Assembly (NCBI GenBank): GCA_019637115.1 | Contig: JAHBWH010000057.1 | Span: forward strand, 1 to 44,573 | DNA length: 44,573 nucleotides | Reading direction: 5' to 3' | Source: Myxococcales bacterium | Lineage (GTDB): Bacteria > Myxococcota_A > Polyangia > Polyangiales > Houyiibacteriaceae | Shown: in pieces, positions 15,068 to 23,323 of the stretch | Numbering within the stretch: the first letter of the stretch is position 1 | How the letters are laid out: every line of letters starts with the position of its first letter | Translations under genes and position numbers: made by a program | Notes under the pieces: model-generated | What the model saw: only the letters and a program-made list of their open reading frames with translations | The model's database searches: none | Told to the model about the DNA's origin: nothing

Positions 15068-16638
15068 GAGAGGCCCTCGGGCTGCCAGAGATACGCGAGC
15101 GTCTCGCCCAACGCGCGATCACCGCGGTGCAAGAACGCGCGGAGCTCGACGTCGGGCGCCTCGGCCCGGACCCGGAACGCGAGGCGCCAGGTGCGCCCGA
15201 CGCGCTCCGTGCGCACGTCGTGCGCGGCGCCTCCCGCGACGTCGACCCGCGCGTCGAGCGCGTCCACCCCCTCGAGGCTCGCCCCGGCCCAGTCGATGAC
15301 GAAGAGGCCGTCCGCCGGACCGTGCGCGTCGGGACGCACCGTCGCCTCGGGGCGACCGAGGCGCATCGCCACGACGTGCGCGCCGCCGTCGGTCGTGGGG
15401 ACCTCTCCGAGCTCGACGCGGTAGCGATAGCGATAGCGTCGCTCACGCGCGTCGGGGACGAAGAGCGCGCCGATGTTGTCGTCGGTCTCGAGGCGCGTCG
15501 CGATCTCGAGCAGCCTCACCTCACCACCGCCGAAGTCGGAGAGCGGCGTGACGAACGCGCTCGGCCGACGCTCGTAGTGGGACTCGGTGTCCTGGTAGCT
15601 CGCGAAGTCCCGGTCGCGCTGCACGAGGCCGAAGCCTCGCGGCTGATCGAGTCGAAACGACGACATCGTCGTGCGCGGGGGGTTCCGGAGCGGGCGGAAG
15701 ATCCGTTCGCCGTTCGCGGCGTGCAGCACGAGCCCGTCAGAGTCGTGCACCTCGGGACGAAAGTCGTCGAAGCGGCCCGCCGCCTCCTCGCCGAAGAGGA
15801 ACATGCTGGTCAGCGGGGCGAGCCCCAGCGCGCCGACGGGTCGGCGAAGGTGAACCTCCGCGTCGATCTCGAGGAGGGTCGAGCCCGCGTCCCGCCGGCG
15901 CGCGAGCCCGCCCTCGAACGAGAGCGTGAAGTGGAACGCGCCCTCCACGCTCGGGCCGCGGACCTCCGCGACGAGGTGGAGCGCCTCGTCGTCGGGTCTC
16001 GGGCGGACGAGGTGGAGCGCGACGATCTCCGGGAACTCCTCGGGCCGGTCGGGCAACCCCGTGTCGATCGCGAGGCAGCGGCCCGAGAGCCCGTACGCTT
16101 GGCCGCGACCGAGCGAGCGAAAGTACGTGGCGCCGAGGAAGACGAGGACCTCGTCGCGATACGCCGGAGTGTTGAGCGGCGCGTGCACGCGCAAGCCCGC
16201 GAAGCCGAGCCCCGCGAAGCGCGCCGGGTCGAGGCCCTCGGGGTACTCGAAGAGCGCGGGGTCGAAGGTCAGGCGGCGCGAGGCGTCGTCGTGGACGTGC
16301 ACCTCGACGTCGCGCCCGTAGTAGAAGCCGCGGTGGAAGAGCTGGGCCTCGAAGTGGCCGGGTTCGCCGCGCCAGAGGCTGCGCTCGGGGCGAAAGCGGA
16401 TCTGCCGATAGAGGTCGTAGGAGATGCCGCGAAGCTCCGGCGGCACCTCGGGCGACGGCGCGATCGGGGCTCGTCGCAGACGTCGTCGGGCGCGCGCGGC
16501 GGCGGCGGCGAAGATCTCCTCGGCGCGCGCCGCGGGCGTCGACGCGCGAGCGTGGGTGGGAAACGTGGCCGGAGCGCACGCGGAGGCGAGCAACGCGGCG
16601 CCGACGCGGCGGAGGAACGGACGTCGTCCGAGTGACAT
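15064..16638 (-). CDS. opgG: Glucan biosynthesis protein G/D family (OpgG/OpgD), Tat-exported
   Basis: The product is 524 residues. The N-terminus GRRPFLRRVGAALLASACA carries a twin-arginine motif, which is typical of OpgD rather than OpgG; a Cys at its end also leaves a lipoprotein possible. The periplasmic domain has family landmarks: YDLYRQIRFRPERSLW, FEAQLFHRGFYY, FAGLRVHAPLN, FLGATYFRSLGRGQAYGLS and FRLDQPRGFGLVQRDRDF. The RDFASYQDTESHYERRPS block is highly characteristic of MdoG. Family members modify or branch the glucan made by OpgH. Pairing with opgH favours the name opgG, while the Tat signal favours opgD; the symbol is therefore tentative. ATG 16638 is the only sensible start. Confidence 0.92.
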   Translation of the reverse strand: MSLGRRPFLRRVGAALLASACAPATFPTHARASTPAARAEEIFAAAAARARRRLRRAPIAPSPEVPPELRGISYDLYRQIRFRPERSLWRGEPGHFEAQLFHRGFYYGRDVEVHVHDDASRRLTFDPALFEYPEGLDPARFAGLGFAGLRVHAPLNTPAYRDEVLVFLGATYFRSLGRGQAYGLSGRCLAIDTGLPDRPEEFPEIVALHLVRPRPDDEALHLVAEVRGPSVEGAFHFTLSFEGGLARRRDAGSTLLEIDAEVHLRRPVGALGLAPLTSMFLFGEEAAGRFDDFRPEVHDSDGLVLHAANGERIFRPLRNPPRTTMSSFRLDQPRGFGLVQRDRDFASYQDTESHYERRPSAFVTPLSDFGGGEVRLLEIATRLETDDNIGALFVPDARERRYRYRYRVELGEVPTTDGGAHVVAMRLGRPEATVRPDAHGPADGLFVIDWAGASLEGVDALDARVDVAGGAAHDVRTERVGRTWRLAFRVRAEAPDVELRAFLHRGDRALGETLAYLWQPEGLS

Positions 16639-16977
16639 GCGGCGGCGGTGTCAGCAGCAACCGTGCCGGTCGTCCGCGCTCGACGTACGCCCCGCTCCGC
16701 GCCGCGGCCTCCGCGGGATCCTCTTTCGAGCACGCATCGCCAGCCACGGCGGCGCGCCCCTGGGTCGCGGGGTTCGGCGAGCGTTCCTTCGTGCTCCCCG
16801 ACGCCTGCTCGAAGCGCGCGCTCGAGGTCGTCACGCGTGGAGGGTGGGCAGGCTCGTCCCGCACGGGCGCCACAGGCGAGGCGCATCGCCCCGCCCCAAC
16901 CTGCAGTACGACACCGTGCTCGAAGGTCCTGGGAGGGGCCCGCGGGGTGGCGCGGATTTCGCAGAGCGGCGGCGCGC
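16639..16977. other. Divergent intergenic region between opgG and a kinase gene
   Basis: The 339-bp gap should hold promoters in both directions. I see no clear -10/-35 pair, no hairpin and no gene. Confidence 0.5.
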
Positions 16978-19095
16978 ATGTCCTCGAGGAGCGCGTCCGC
17001 CGCGCCAGATCGTACGCTCGACTACGCCGCGCGCTCCGTCCTCGGGACGCTCGCGCCCAGCTCGCAGGCGGAGGGCGATCTGAAGACCTTCGTCGCCGAG
17101 CGCGCGCTGCGGCATTGCTGGGAGGGCTTGCGCCAATACCTCGCCATCCGGGTGCCCTCGCCTGCGCTCGGGGCGGTCCTCTTGGACCTCGAGTCGTTCG
17201 CCGACCGCGGCCTGCTGAGCGAGCCCCCGAGCGCGCGTGCGCACCTCTTCCGCCGCGCGCACGAGCGGGCTGCCCTCCCCGCCGACGCGCGCCCGACGCC
17301 GCGCTGGTGGCGTCCCCCGAGCGCGCGCCACGCGAAGGACCTCGAGAGGTTGCGAGCCGCGCTGCGCGACGACGACGACGCGGACGCCTTCGAGATCGCC
17401 GAGCTGACCTTCGCGCGGCGGCTCGACGCGGCCGAGGTCGCCTTCGTCATCCGCCGCCCGCCGGCCTCGGTGGAGGAGGTCATCGCGTCGATCCGCGACG
17501 TCGCGCGGCGCATCCTCGGACCATACCCCGCGAGCCGCAGCGGACAGCTCGATGACGCCCTCCTCGAGGCGTTCGCGCTCGAGCCCTCCGCGCGGCGACC
17601 TCGCGCGCGCCCGCTGCTCCCGCTCGGGGCCGTCGTCGCCGAGCGCTACCGGGTCGACACCCACCTCGGCTCCGGCGCGTTCGCCGACGTGTACCGCGCC
17701 GCCGATCTCGAGGTCCCTGGCCACGTGGTCGCCCTGAAGCTCTTCCGCGCCCCTTCGGTCGACGAGGACGCCCGCGAGATCGCGCTCCGGGAGCTCCGCC
17801 TGATCGCGAGCGTCTCCCACCCCTCGGTCGTCCAGTTCAAGGACCACGGGTGGCACGACGACCGCTTTTTCTTCGTGATGCCCTTCCACCGCGGCCAGAC
17901 GCTGCGCGAGCGGCTGGCGACGGGGCCCCTGAACCGCGCCGAGGCGCGGCGCATCTTCGTGCCGCTCGCGCACGCGCTCGCCGCGATGCACGACGCCGGG
18001 GTCCGGCATCAGGATGTCAAACCAGACAACATCCTGCTCGCGCAGCTCCACGCCGGCGACGACGAGTCGCTCCTCCCCGTCCTCCTCGACCTCGGCGTCG
18101 CGGCCAAGGACGCCGAGAGCGTGCTCGCCGGCACGCCGACGCACCTCGCGCCCGAGGTCGCCGCGCGCTTCGCGCGCGAGCCCGATCCGCCGGCGATCAC
18201 GGGGAAGGCCGACGTCTTCTCGTTGGCGCTGACCTTGAAGAACGCGCTCGCCCCCGAGGAAGAGGAGACCGTCCTCGCGGGCGCCGTGGACGCCTTCGTC
18301 GCCGATCGCGCGCGCCGCGCGCCGCGCCCGCCGTCACGCCCGGACCTGCGCTTCCTGCGGGACAGCTTCGAGCGATGGCTGCACCTCGCGCCCGACGAGC
18401 GCCCGACGGCGCACGAGCTGGCGCGCGAGCTCGCCCGCCTCACGGCCCCCGAAGAGCAGCGCGCGCGGCGCCTCGCGGCGATGCGCTGGGGCCTGCCCGT
18501 GCTCGTCATGCTGGCCGTCGTCTTCGGCGCGGTGGTCTTCGTGCTCGGGCGGGAGACCGAGCTTCAGCGGATCGAGGCGACGCAGGCGAGAGAGCTCGCG
18601 ACGCTCGAGCGACTGCGCGCCGAAGAGGCCCGCGACCGCGCGGCGCGCGTCCGCGCCGACCTCGCGGAGGCGCACGAGCGACGCCTCGCGCTCGAGGCGG
18701 ACGTCGAGCGGCTGCAGGCCGAGTACACGACGAGCCGGCTCACCCGCGAGGAGCTCGCGTCGAAGCTCGCGCACGCTGAGCGTGGGCTCGCGCTCGTACG
18801 CGAGGAGGGCGCGATGGAGGTGGCGCGCGTCCAAGGCGAGCTGCGCCGGATGCGGGAGTCGCGGGATCTCACCCTCGGCGAGCTCGACCGCGCGGGCGAG
18901 GTGCTCCGCGCCGAGCAGGGCCGCGCGAACGCGCTGCGCGCGCAGGTCGAGACGCTCAGCGCCGAGCTGGCGGAGGCGCAGACGTCGAGCCGCGCGGCCA
19001 CGCGACGCGTCGGGGAGCTCGAGCAGACGCTGAGCGCGCTCCGGGCGAGCCTCGACGACCTCGACCACCCGCACCCCGCCGACGGCGAGCCCTGA
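16978..19095 (+). CDS. Transmembrane protein kinase with degenerate motifs and C-terminal coiled coil
   Basis: The product is 705 residues. Residues 1-215 are an alpha-rich region with no family I recognise. The kinase domain spans about 222-485: GSGAFADVY glycine loop, Lys254 in VALKLF, HQDVKPDN with catalytic Asp346 (Gln replaces the usual Arg), and LLDLG with metal-binding Asp371 (Leu replaces Phe of DFG). HLAPE follows as the APE motif. The essential Lys and both Asp are kept, so activity is likely. A membrane helix (about 507-524, VLVMLAVVFGAVVFVLG) leads into about 165 residues of coiled coil rich in Ala, Glu, Arg and Leu. The coiled coil would be periplasmic and could dimerise or sense the envelope. 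ATG 16978 is followed at once by plausible coding sequence; the longer upstream frame is Arg-rich and unconvincing. Confidence 0.88.
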   Translation: MSSRSASAAPDRTLDYAARSVLGTLAPSSQAEGDLKTFVAERALRHCWEGLRQYLAIRVPSPALGAVLLDLESFADRGLLSEPPSARAHLFRRAHERAALPADARPTPRWWRPPSARHAKDLERLRAALRDDDDADAFEIAELTFARRLDAAEVAFVIRRPPASVEEVIASIRDVARRILGPYPASRSGQLDDALLEAFALEPSARRPRARPLLPLGAVVAERYRVDTHLGSGAFADVYRAADLEVPGHVVALKLFRAPSVDEDAREIALRELRLIASVSHPSVVQFKDHGWHDDRFFFVMPFHRGQTLRERLATGPLNRAEARRIFVPLAHALAAMHDAGVRHQDVKPDNILLAQLHAGDDESLLPVLLDLGVAAKDAESVLAGTPTHLAPEVAARFAREPDPPAITGKADVFSLALTLKNALAPEEEETVLAGAVDAFVADRARRAPRPPSRPDLRFLRDSFERWLHLAPDERPTAHELARELARLTAPEEQRARRLAAMRWGLPVLVMLAVVFGAVVFVLGRETELQRIEATQARELATLERLRAEEARDRAARVRADLAEAHERRLALEADVERLQAEYTTSRLTREELASKLAHAERGLALVREEGAMEVARVQGELRRMRESRDLTLGELDRAGEVLRAEQGRANALRAQVETLSAELAEAQTSSRAATRRVGELEQTLSALRASLDDLDHPHPADGEP

Positions 19096-19135
19096 CCGGC
19101 CGCGACGCGCCAGTCGACGTGGGCGCCGACGCTGG

Positions 19136-19141
19136 TACGCT
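19136..19141 (+). promoter_or_regulatory. Putative -10 box of a leaderless promoter for cysK
   Basis: TACGCT is 6 nt before GTG 19148. TCGACG lies 16 nt upstream of it as a possible -35. No ribosome binding site is present. Confidence 0.55.
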
Positions 19142-19147
19142 CCGCGG

Positions 19148-20092
19148 GTGATCGCGGCCAACATCCTCGAGCTCATCGGCCACACCCCCATCGTGCGCCT
19201 CAACCGGATCGTTCCCGACGGCAGCGCCGAGGTGCTGGTCAAGCTCGAGGGCTTCAACCCCGCCGGCTCGACGAAGGATCGCATCGCGCTGGCGATGATC
19301 GAGGCCGGCGAGGCCGAGGGGACGCTCCGACCCGGCGACACCGTCGTCGAGCCTTCCTCCGGCAACACCGGCATCGGCCTCGCGCTCGTCTGCGCGGTGA
19401 AGGGCTACGCACTCGTGATCACGATGCCGGACGACGCGTCGCTCGAGCGCCGGCGCCTGCTCGAGCACTACGGCGCCCGGATCGTGCTCACCCCGGCGAA
19501 GAAGCTGATGCCGGGCGCCATCGACGAGGCCCGCGCCATCGTGCGAGACAACGCGCGGTGCTTCATGCCCCAACAGTTCGACAACCCCGCGAACCCTCGC
19601 GCTCACCGCGAGCGCACCGCCCGCGAGATCCTCGAGGCGACGGAAGGCCGCCTCGACGCCTTCGTCGCGGGCGTCGGGACGGGAGGCACCCTCACGGGCG
19701 TCGGCCGAGCGCTGCGCGACGCGCTCCCGGACGTGCACCTCGTGGCAGTCGAGCCCGAGCGCTCGCAGGCGCTCGCGGGCAAGGCGACGGGGCCCCACGG
19801 CATCCAAGGCCTCGGCGCCGGCTTCGTGCCGTCGATCCTCGACCGCTCGCTCATCGACGAGATCCTCGCCTGCCCCGATCGGGCGGCCTACGAGCACGCA
19901 CGGAAGCTCGCGCGGCTCGAGGGCATCAGCGCCGGGTTCAGCGGTGGCGCGGCCGTCTGCGGCGCCCTCCGCGTCGCCGCGCGGCTCGGCGAGGGCAAGC
20001 GCGTGCTCGCGATGGTCCCGGACTGCTGGGAGCGCTACGTGAGCGTCGCCGAACCGGGCCTCGATCCCGTCGGCCTCGACTTCGTGATCTGA
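19148..20092 (+). CDS. cysK: PLP-dependent cysteine synthase (O-acetylserine sulfhydrylase family)
   Basis: The product is 314 residues, the standard CysK length. It should make cysteine from O-acetylserine and sulfide in the cytoplasm. The PLP lysine is Lys43 in NPAGSTKDRIA; the substrate-loop SSGNTG is at 70-75; the phosphate-binding GTGGT is at 177-181. GIQGLGAGFVP, typical of the CysK/CBS fold, is present. The usual SSGA before the C-terminus reads FSGGAA here, a small departure near the PLP ring. A cystathionine beta-synthase-type role cannot be excluded, but no extra regulatory domain is attached. The start is GTG with a -10-like box 6 nt upstream. The downstream sulfate-exporter-like gene supports a sulfur role. 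Confidence 0.92.
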   Translation: MIAANILELIGHTPIVRLNRIVPDGSAEVLVKLEGFNPAGSTKDRIALAMIEAGEAEGTLRPGDTVVEPSSGNTGIGLALVCAVKGYALVITMPDDASLERRRLLEHYGARIVLTPAKKLMPGAIDEARAIVRDNARCFMPQQFDNPANPRAHRERTAREILEATEGRLDAFVAGVGTGGTLTGVGRALRDALPDVHLVAVEPERSQALAGKATGPHGIQGLGAGFVPSILDRSLIDEILACPDRAAYEHARKLARLEGISAGFSGGAAVCGALRVAARLGEGKRVLAMVPDCWERYVSVAEPGLDPVGLDFVI

Positions 20093-20093
20093 C

Positions 20094-20381
20094 GTGAAGC
20101 CTTCGTCGATGCACACCCGCACGCTCCGCACGCACCACACGCAGCTCCGCACGCAGCCGCTCCGCTTGCTCCGCGCGCAGCCGCCACGCACGCAGCCGCT
20201 CCGCACGCAGCCGCTCCGCACGCAGCCGCTCCGCATGCTCCGCACGCAGCCGCTCCGCACGCAGCCGCTCCGCACGCAACCGCCCCGCGTGCTGCCGGTC
20301 CGCATGCTCCGCACGCAGCCGCTCCCCACGCAGCCGCCTCGCCGCCTGTCCGTCGCTCCGCGAGGCGAGGTGCGCGCATGA
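20094..20381 (+). CDS. Possible small basic repeat peptide (Leu-Arg-Thr-Gln-Pro repeats)
   Basis: A 95-codon frame starts with GTG one base after the cysK stop. It encodes a string of LRTQP pentapeptides and overlaps the yeiH start by ATGA. The tight junctions at both ends would fit a coupled leader gene. Against this, the whole frame is made by a 15-bp repeat, which keeps several other frames open too. The product resembles no protein I know. I list it as possible only. Confidence 0.25.
   Translation: MKPSSMHTRTLRTHHTQLRTQPLRLLRAQPPRTQPLRTQPLRTQPLRMLRTQPLRTQPLRTQPPRVLPVRMLRTQPLPTQPPRRLSVAPRGEVRA
20118..20345. repeat. 15-bp tandem/interspersed repeat array between cysK and yeiH
   Basis: At least six exact copies of CGCACGCAGCCGCTC plus several variants lie in 228 bp, some adjacent, some split by short CGCATGCTC-type spacers. 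The array fills nearly the whole gap between two sulfur-metabolism genes. Confidence 0.9.
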
Positions 20382-21451
20382 AGCAGCTCCCCGGCCTCCT
20401 GCTCTGCGCCGGCATCGCGCTCGCGGCCGGGGCGCTCCAGTCGCTGCCCTTCCCGCCCTTCACGCTCGCGGACGGCACGCACCCGGTCGACGGCATCCTG
20501 CTCGCGATCGTCCTCGGCATCACCTTGCGGCAGCTCGTGACGCCGCCCCCATGGCTCGTCCGCGGGATTCAGGCCGCCGCCAAGAACGTGCTCCCCTTCG
20601 GAATCGTCCTCCTCGGCGCGAAGCTCGACTTCGTCGACGTGATGCGCGTCTCTGGGCAGGCGCTGGTCATCAACGTCACGTGCGTGCTGGTCGCGCTCTT
20701 CGTCACGCTCTGGCTCTGCCGCCGCTTCGAGGTCCCTCGCAACCTCGCCATCCTCATCACCATCGGCACCGCCATCTGCGGTGGCACGGCGATCGTCGTG
20801 GTCGCGCCCGTCATCGAGGCCGACGACCGCGACACCGCCTTCGCGGTCGGGACCGTCACGCTCTTCGGCCTGATCGCGATCGTCGCGTTCCCGATCCTCG
20901 GGCACGCGCTCTCGCTCGACGACATGCAGTTCGGCGTCTGGGCGGGCACCGGAATCCACGCGACCCCGCAGGTGATGGCCGCCGGCTTCGCGTACTCCGA
21001 GACCGCCGGCGACGTGGCGACGATCGTCAAGCTCGTGCGCGTGCTCCTGCTCGCGCCGATGGTGGTCGCGCTCGGCCTCTGGGTCGCCCGCGAGAAGCGG
21101 CGCACGCAGGCCCTGCACCTCAAGCAGAAGGTCCCCTTCACGACGCTCTTCCCGCCCTTCGTGCTCGGCTTCTTGCTCGTGGCCGCGGCCGCGTCGCTGC
21201 GCCTGCTCCCCAGCTTCACGCTCCACCTCGAGGACAGCGCGCTGTGGAGCGCCGGGGACGTCCCGGTCAGCATCTCGTGGCTCGCCAAGACCCTGAGCAT
21301 GTTCTTCGTCACGATGGCCATGGCAGGCGTCGGGCTCGGCGTGAACCTCCGCGGCCTCCTGAAGGTCGGCCCCAAGGCCCTCTACGTTGGCCTCGTCGCG
21401 ACCCTGGTGCTCGCGGTCTTCTCCGCATCGCTCGTGCTCGCGTTCCTCTGA
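20378..21451 (+). CDS. YeiH/UPF0324 family putative sulfate/sulfite exporter
   Basis: This 357-residue polytopic membrane protein has about ten hydrophobic helices. The family hallmark GTAICGGTAI is present, preceded by FEVPRNLAILITI. LPFGIVLLGAKLDF and GTGIHATPQVMAAG are further conserved stretches, and the last helices contain MAGVGLGVNLRGL. The family is annotated as putative sulfate exporters on limited experimental evidence. Location after cysK supports export of excess sulfite or sulfate, or of a sulfur metabolite. ATG 20378 has GAGG 9 nt upstream and overlaps the end of the repeat-encoded frame. Confidence 0.88.
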   Translation: MKQLPGLLLCAGIALAAGALQSLPFPPFTLADGTHPVDGILLAIVLGITLRQLVTPPPWLVRGIQAAAKNVLPFGIVLLGAKLDFVDVMRVSGQALVINVTCVLVALFVTLWLCRRFEVPRNLAILITIGTAICGGTAIVVVAPVIEADDRDTAFAVGTVTLFGLIAIVAFPILGHALSLDDMQFGVWAGTGIHATPQVMAAGFAYSETAGDVATIVKLVRVLLLAPMVVALGLWVAREKRRTQALHLKQKVPFTTLFPPFVLGFLLVAAAASLRLLPSFTLHLEDSALWSAGDVPVSISWLAKTLSMFFVTMAMAGVGLGVNLRGLLKVGPKALYVGLVATLVLAVFSASLVLAFL

Positions 21452-21503
21452 CCGCGCGCCGAGCTCGACGCACGACGAGCAGACTGGCGCGGCGCGGCCA
21501 CGA

Positions 21504-22214
21504 TCAAGGCGTCGACCACGTCACGCGCACCTTCTCGCGGACCAGGACGAACGGTATGGCGAGAAGGAACGACCCGAGTCCGGTAAACCCCATGGGCATC
21601 AACCGAGACCGGTTGCTGGTGCCCGGCCCAGAGGTCCACGCAGCAGTGAGGCCCGCCGCCGTGACCATGAGGCCGATCGATGCGATCGCGAGGGCCGCGC
21701 CGAAGACACGCATTCCGCGCCGACGGCGGTAGACGACACGCAACGTGGTGTCCAGCTGCAAGTTCGTGAGCTCGATCCATCGTGGGTCACGCGCTCTGCG
21801 TCCGACGCCGAGCTCGATCGGGCCAGGGGGCAAGTCGACAGCGCAGATTCCGGTACACAGCAACCGCGCTCCTCGCTGGTCGTCCAGTCGATAGAGCGAC
21901 AGGTCGGATCGACGGGGGGCAAACGTCAGGCGGACCATCCCGGGCTCCCGCCCACCACCGTTCTGTGCGCGAACGACTTCGGACCGAACGCCTTCGGCTC
22001 GCTGGTTGTCGACGCCGCGGTTCGCGTCGAGGACCTCGCACTCGCCGTCGGCCGAGCAACGCTCGCCGGCCGCACATGGAGGGTTGCACGCCGAGACACA
22101 GTGGTCTTCGACGCACACGTAGCCGGCGCGACAGAGGGGTAGGCAGTCCGCCCGAGCGTTCGGGACCGAACCGAGCGCGACGGAGAAGAGCACGAGCCCT
22201 CTCACCCACCTCAT
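21504..22214 (-). CDS. Secreted/membrane Cys-rich protein, paralogue of the upstream gene
   Basis: The product is 236 residues. The signal peptide (about 1-23, MRWVRGLVLFSVALGSVPNARA) precedes a Cys-rich block: CLPLCRAGYVCVEDHCVSAC and then NPPCAAGERCSADGEC. The middle part (about 85-165) is a beta-rich domain containing CTGICAVDLPPGPIELGVG, reminiscent of a PEGA-like strand pattern. Two hydrophobic helices (about 176-196 and 212-226) end the protein. The Cys block is nearly the same as in the gene at 22259-23161, so the two are paralogues. They are 44 nt apart on one strand and probably co-transcribed. Function unknown. The frame extends further upstream, but only ATG 22214 gives a signal peptide. 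Confidence 0.75.
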   Translation of the reverse strand: MRWVRGLVLFSVALGSVPNARADCLPLCRAGYVCVEDHCVSACNPPCAAGERCSADGECEVLDANRGVDNQRAEGVRSEVVRAQNGGGREPGMVRLTFAPRRSDLSLYRLDDQRGARLLCTGICAVDLPPGPIELGVGRRARDPRWIELTNLQLDTTLRVVYRRRRGMRVFGAALAIASIGLMVTAAGLTAAWTSGPGTSNRSRLMPMGFTGLGSFLLAIPFVLVREKVRVTWSTP

Positions 22215-22258
22215 GCGAGCGTCCAGGGCGAGCTCGCGTGGCTCGTGGTCGGTGGCGT

Positions 22259-23161
22259 TCAGAAGCTCCCCCCCAAACCAGCGAACGCTCCGGCCGGGTT
22301 TCCCCTGAGCACCGGATGAAGGGTCACTCGCGAACCGCGAGTTGGTTCGATGAGGAATCGTCGCGCCTGCCGGTGTGTCGCCATCGCATCCCCCGTCAGC
22401 ATGAAGACCCCCAAGACCCCTGCCACCGTGAGGCCGATGATCGCCTCCGACGGAACGTCGCTCGTGAAGCTGATGCCGAGCACCGCGGCGCCCGCGACCA
22501 ACGTCGACGCGAGCAGGATCCACCCCGAAACGCGCAACGCAGGGATACCTCGAACGTCGGGATGCATGCGCCGAAGGGCACGCCGACCGGTCCCCGCGAT
22601 GACGCCGAAAGGTAACGCGACCGCCATCGCCGCGCCGCCGAGAGGTCGTGACACGTCTTCTTCATCGTTCAGCGCGGCCGAGGCGATCCCGAGCCCCAAC
22701 GTCAGAAACCCACCGATCCACCCGGCCACTGCGCGTCGCCTCGCTCTTGCCGCGAGGCTCAGCGCCCGCCGCTCCTCGATGTCGCCCTGGCCCGGGGAGT
22801 TTGCCGGAGGCGGGCTCGCGTAGAGGGGAGGGGCCAGTGCCCCTGCTGGCTCGGTCGCGAGGCATTCTCCGTGTACCGAGCAGAGCTCGCCCGCTCCGCA
22901 GGGCGGGTTGCACGCGGTGACGCAGCCTCCGCGCACGCAGACGTAGCCGGTCCGACAGCTCGGCACACAGGCCTCGCTCTGGGGCACGCTCTCATCCGCG
23001 AAGGGCGAAGGAGTGGACCGCGCCTCTACGCACATCCCGCCCTCGCAGGCGTAGTTCTCAGGGCAGTCTGGGGAGCACGCTTGGGCGACGGCGACGCCGG
23101 TGCTCCCAAGCTCCCACACCAACGCCGACGCCACCACGACCATGTGCGACCACTTCACCAT
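22259..23161 (-). CDS. Secreted/membrane Cys-rich protein, first gene of paralogous pair
   Basis: The product is 300 residues. The signal peptide ends near VAVAQA (about residue 28). Two Cys-rich blocks follow: CSPDCPENYACEGGMC and then CVPSCRTGYVCVRGGC with NPPCGAGELCSVHGEC. The second block matches the single block of the downstream gene almost residue for residue. After a Pro-rich linker there are about four hydrophobic helices (about 143-160, 175-190, 212-230 and 240-258). The short regular Cys spacing suggests disulfide-bonded periplasmic knobs anchored by a membrane domain. It is divergent from a Ser/Thr kinase gene (23324) across an AT-richer spacer. No family recognised. Confidence 0.78.
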   Translation of the reverse strand: MVKWSHMVVVASALVWELGSTGVAVAQACSPDCPENYACEGGMCVEARSTPSPFADESVPQSEACVPSCRTGYVCVRGGCVTACNPPCGAGELCSVHGECLATEPAGALAPPLYASPPPANSPGQGDIEERRALSLAARARRRAVAGWIGGFLTLGLGIASAALNDEEDVSRPLGGAAMAVALPFGVIAGTGRRALRRMHPDVRGIPALRVSGWILLASTLVAGAAVLGISFTSDVPSEAIIGLTVAGVLGVFMLTGDAMATHRQARRFLIEPTRGSRVTLHPVLRGNPAGAFAGLGGSF

Positions 23162-23220
23162 CTTGTCGCCCCCGACCTCTCCACCCCGCGAGAACAGACT
23201 CTACTGAAGACCTCGCACCC

Positions 23221-23233
23221 ATGACATAGTCAT
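23221..23233. promoter_or_regulatory. Possible operator palindrome in the divergent spacer
   Basis: ATGACATAGTCAT is a perfect 5-bp inverted repeat around ATA. It lies in the AT-richer gap between the divergent Cys-rich gene (23161) and the kinase gene (23324). A related word occurs at 27285-27298 in the other divergent spacer of this cluster. Confidence 0.35.
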
Positions 23234-23304
23234 TTCGTCCACATAACGCGCATTACTCTTCTTCAAAACGCATCACGGCACCACCACTCGGCGTACATTC
23301 ATGG

Positions 23305-23310
23305 TACTCT
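23305..23310 (+). promoter_or_regulatory. Putative -10 box for the kinase gene at 23324
   Basis: TACTCT is 13 nt before ATG 23324. An intervening ATG at 23316 runs into a stop after three codons. No clear -35 or ribosome binding site is seen. Confidence 0.35.
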
Positions 23311-23323
23311 CACCGATGGCGTC

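Noticed and set aside
18956-21226. Long minus-strand frame opposite cysK and yeiH
   Set aside because: No domains, and the middle part is a translation of the 15-bp repeat array; cysK and yeiH are unambiguous.
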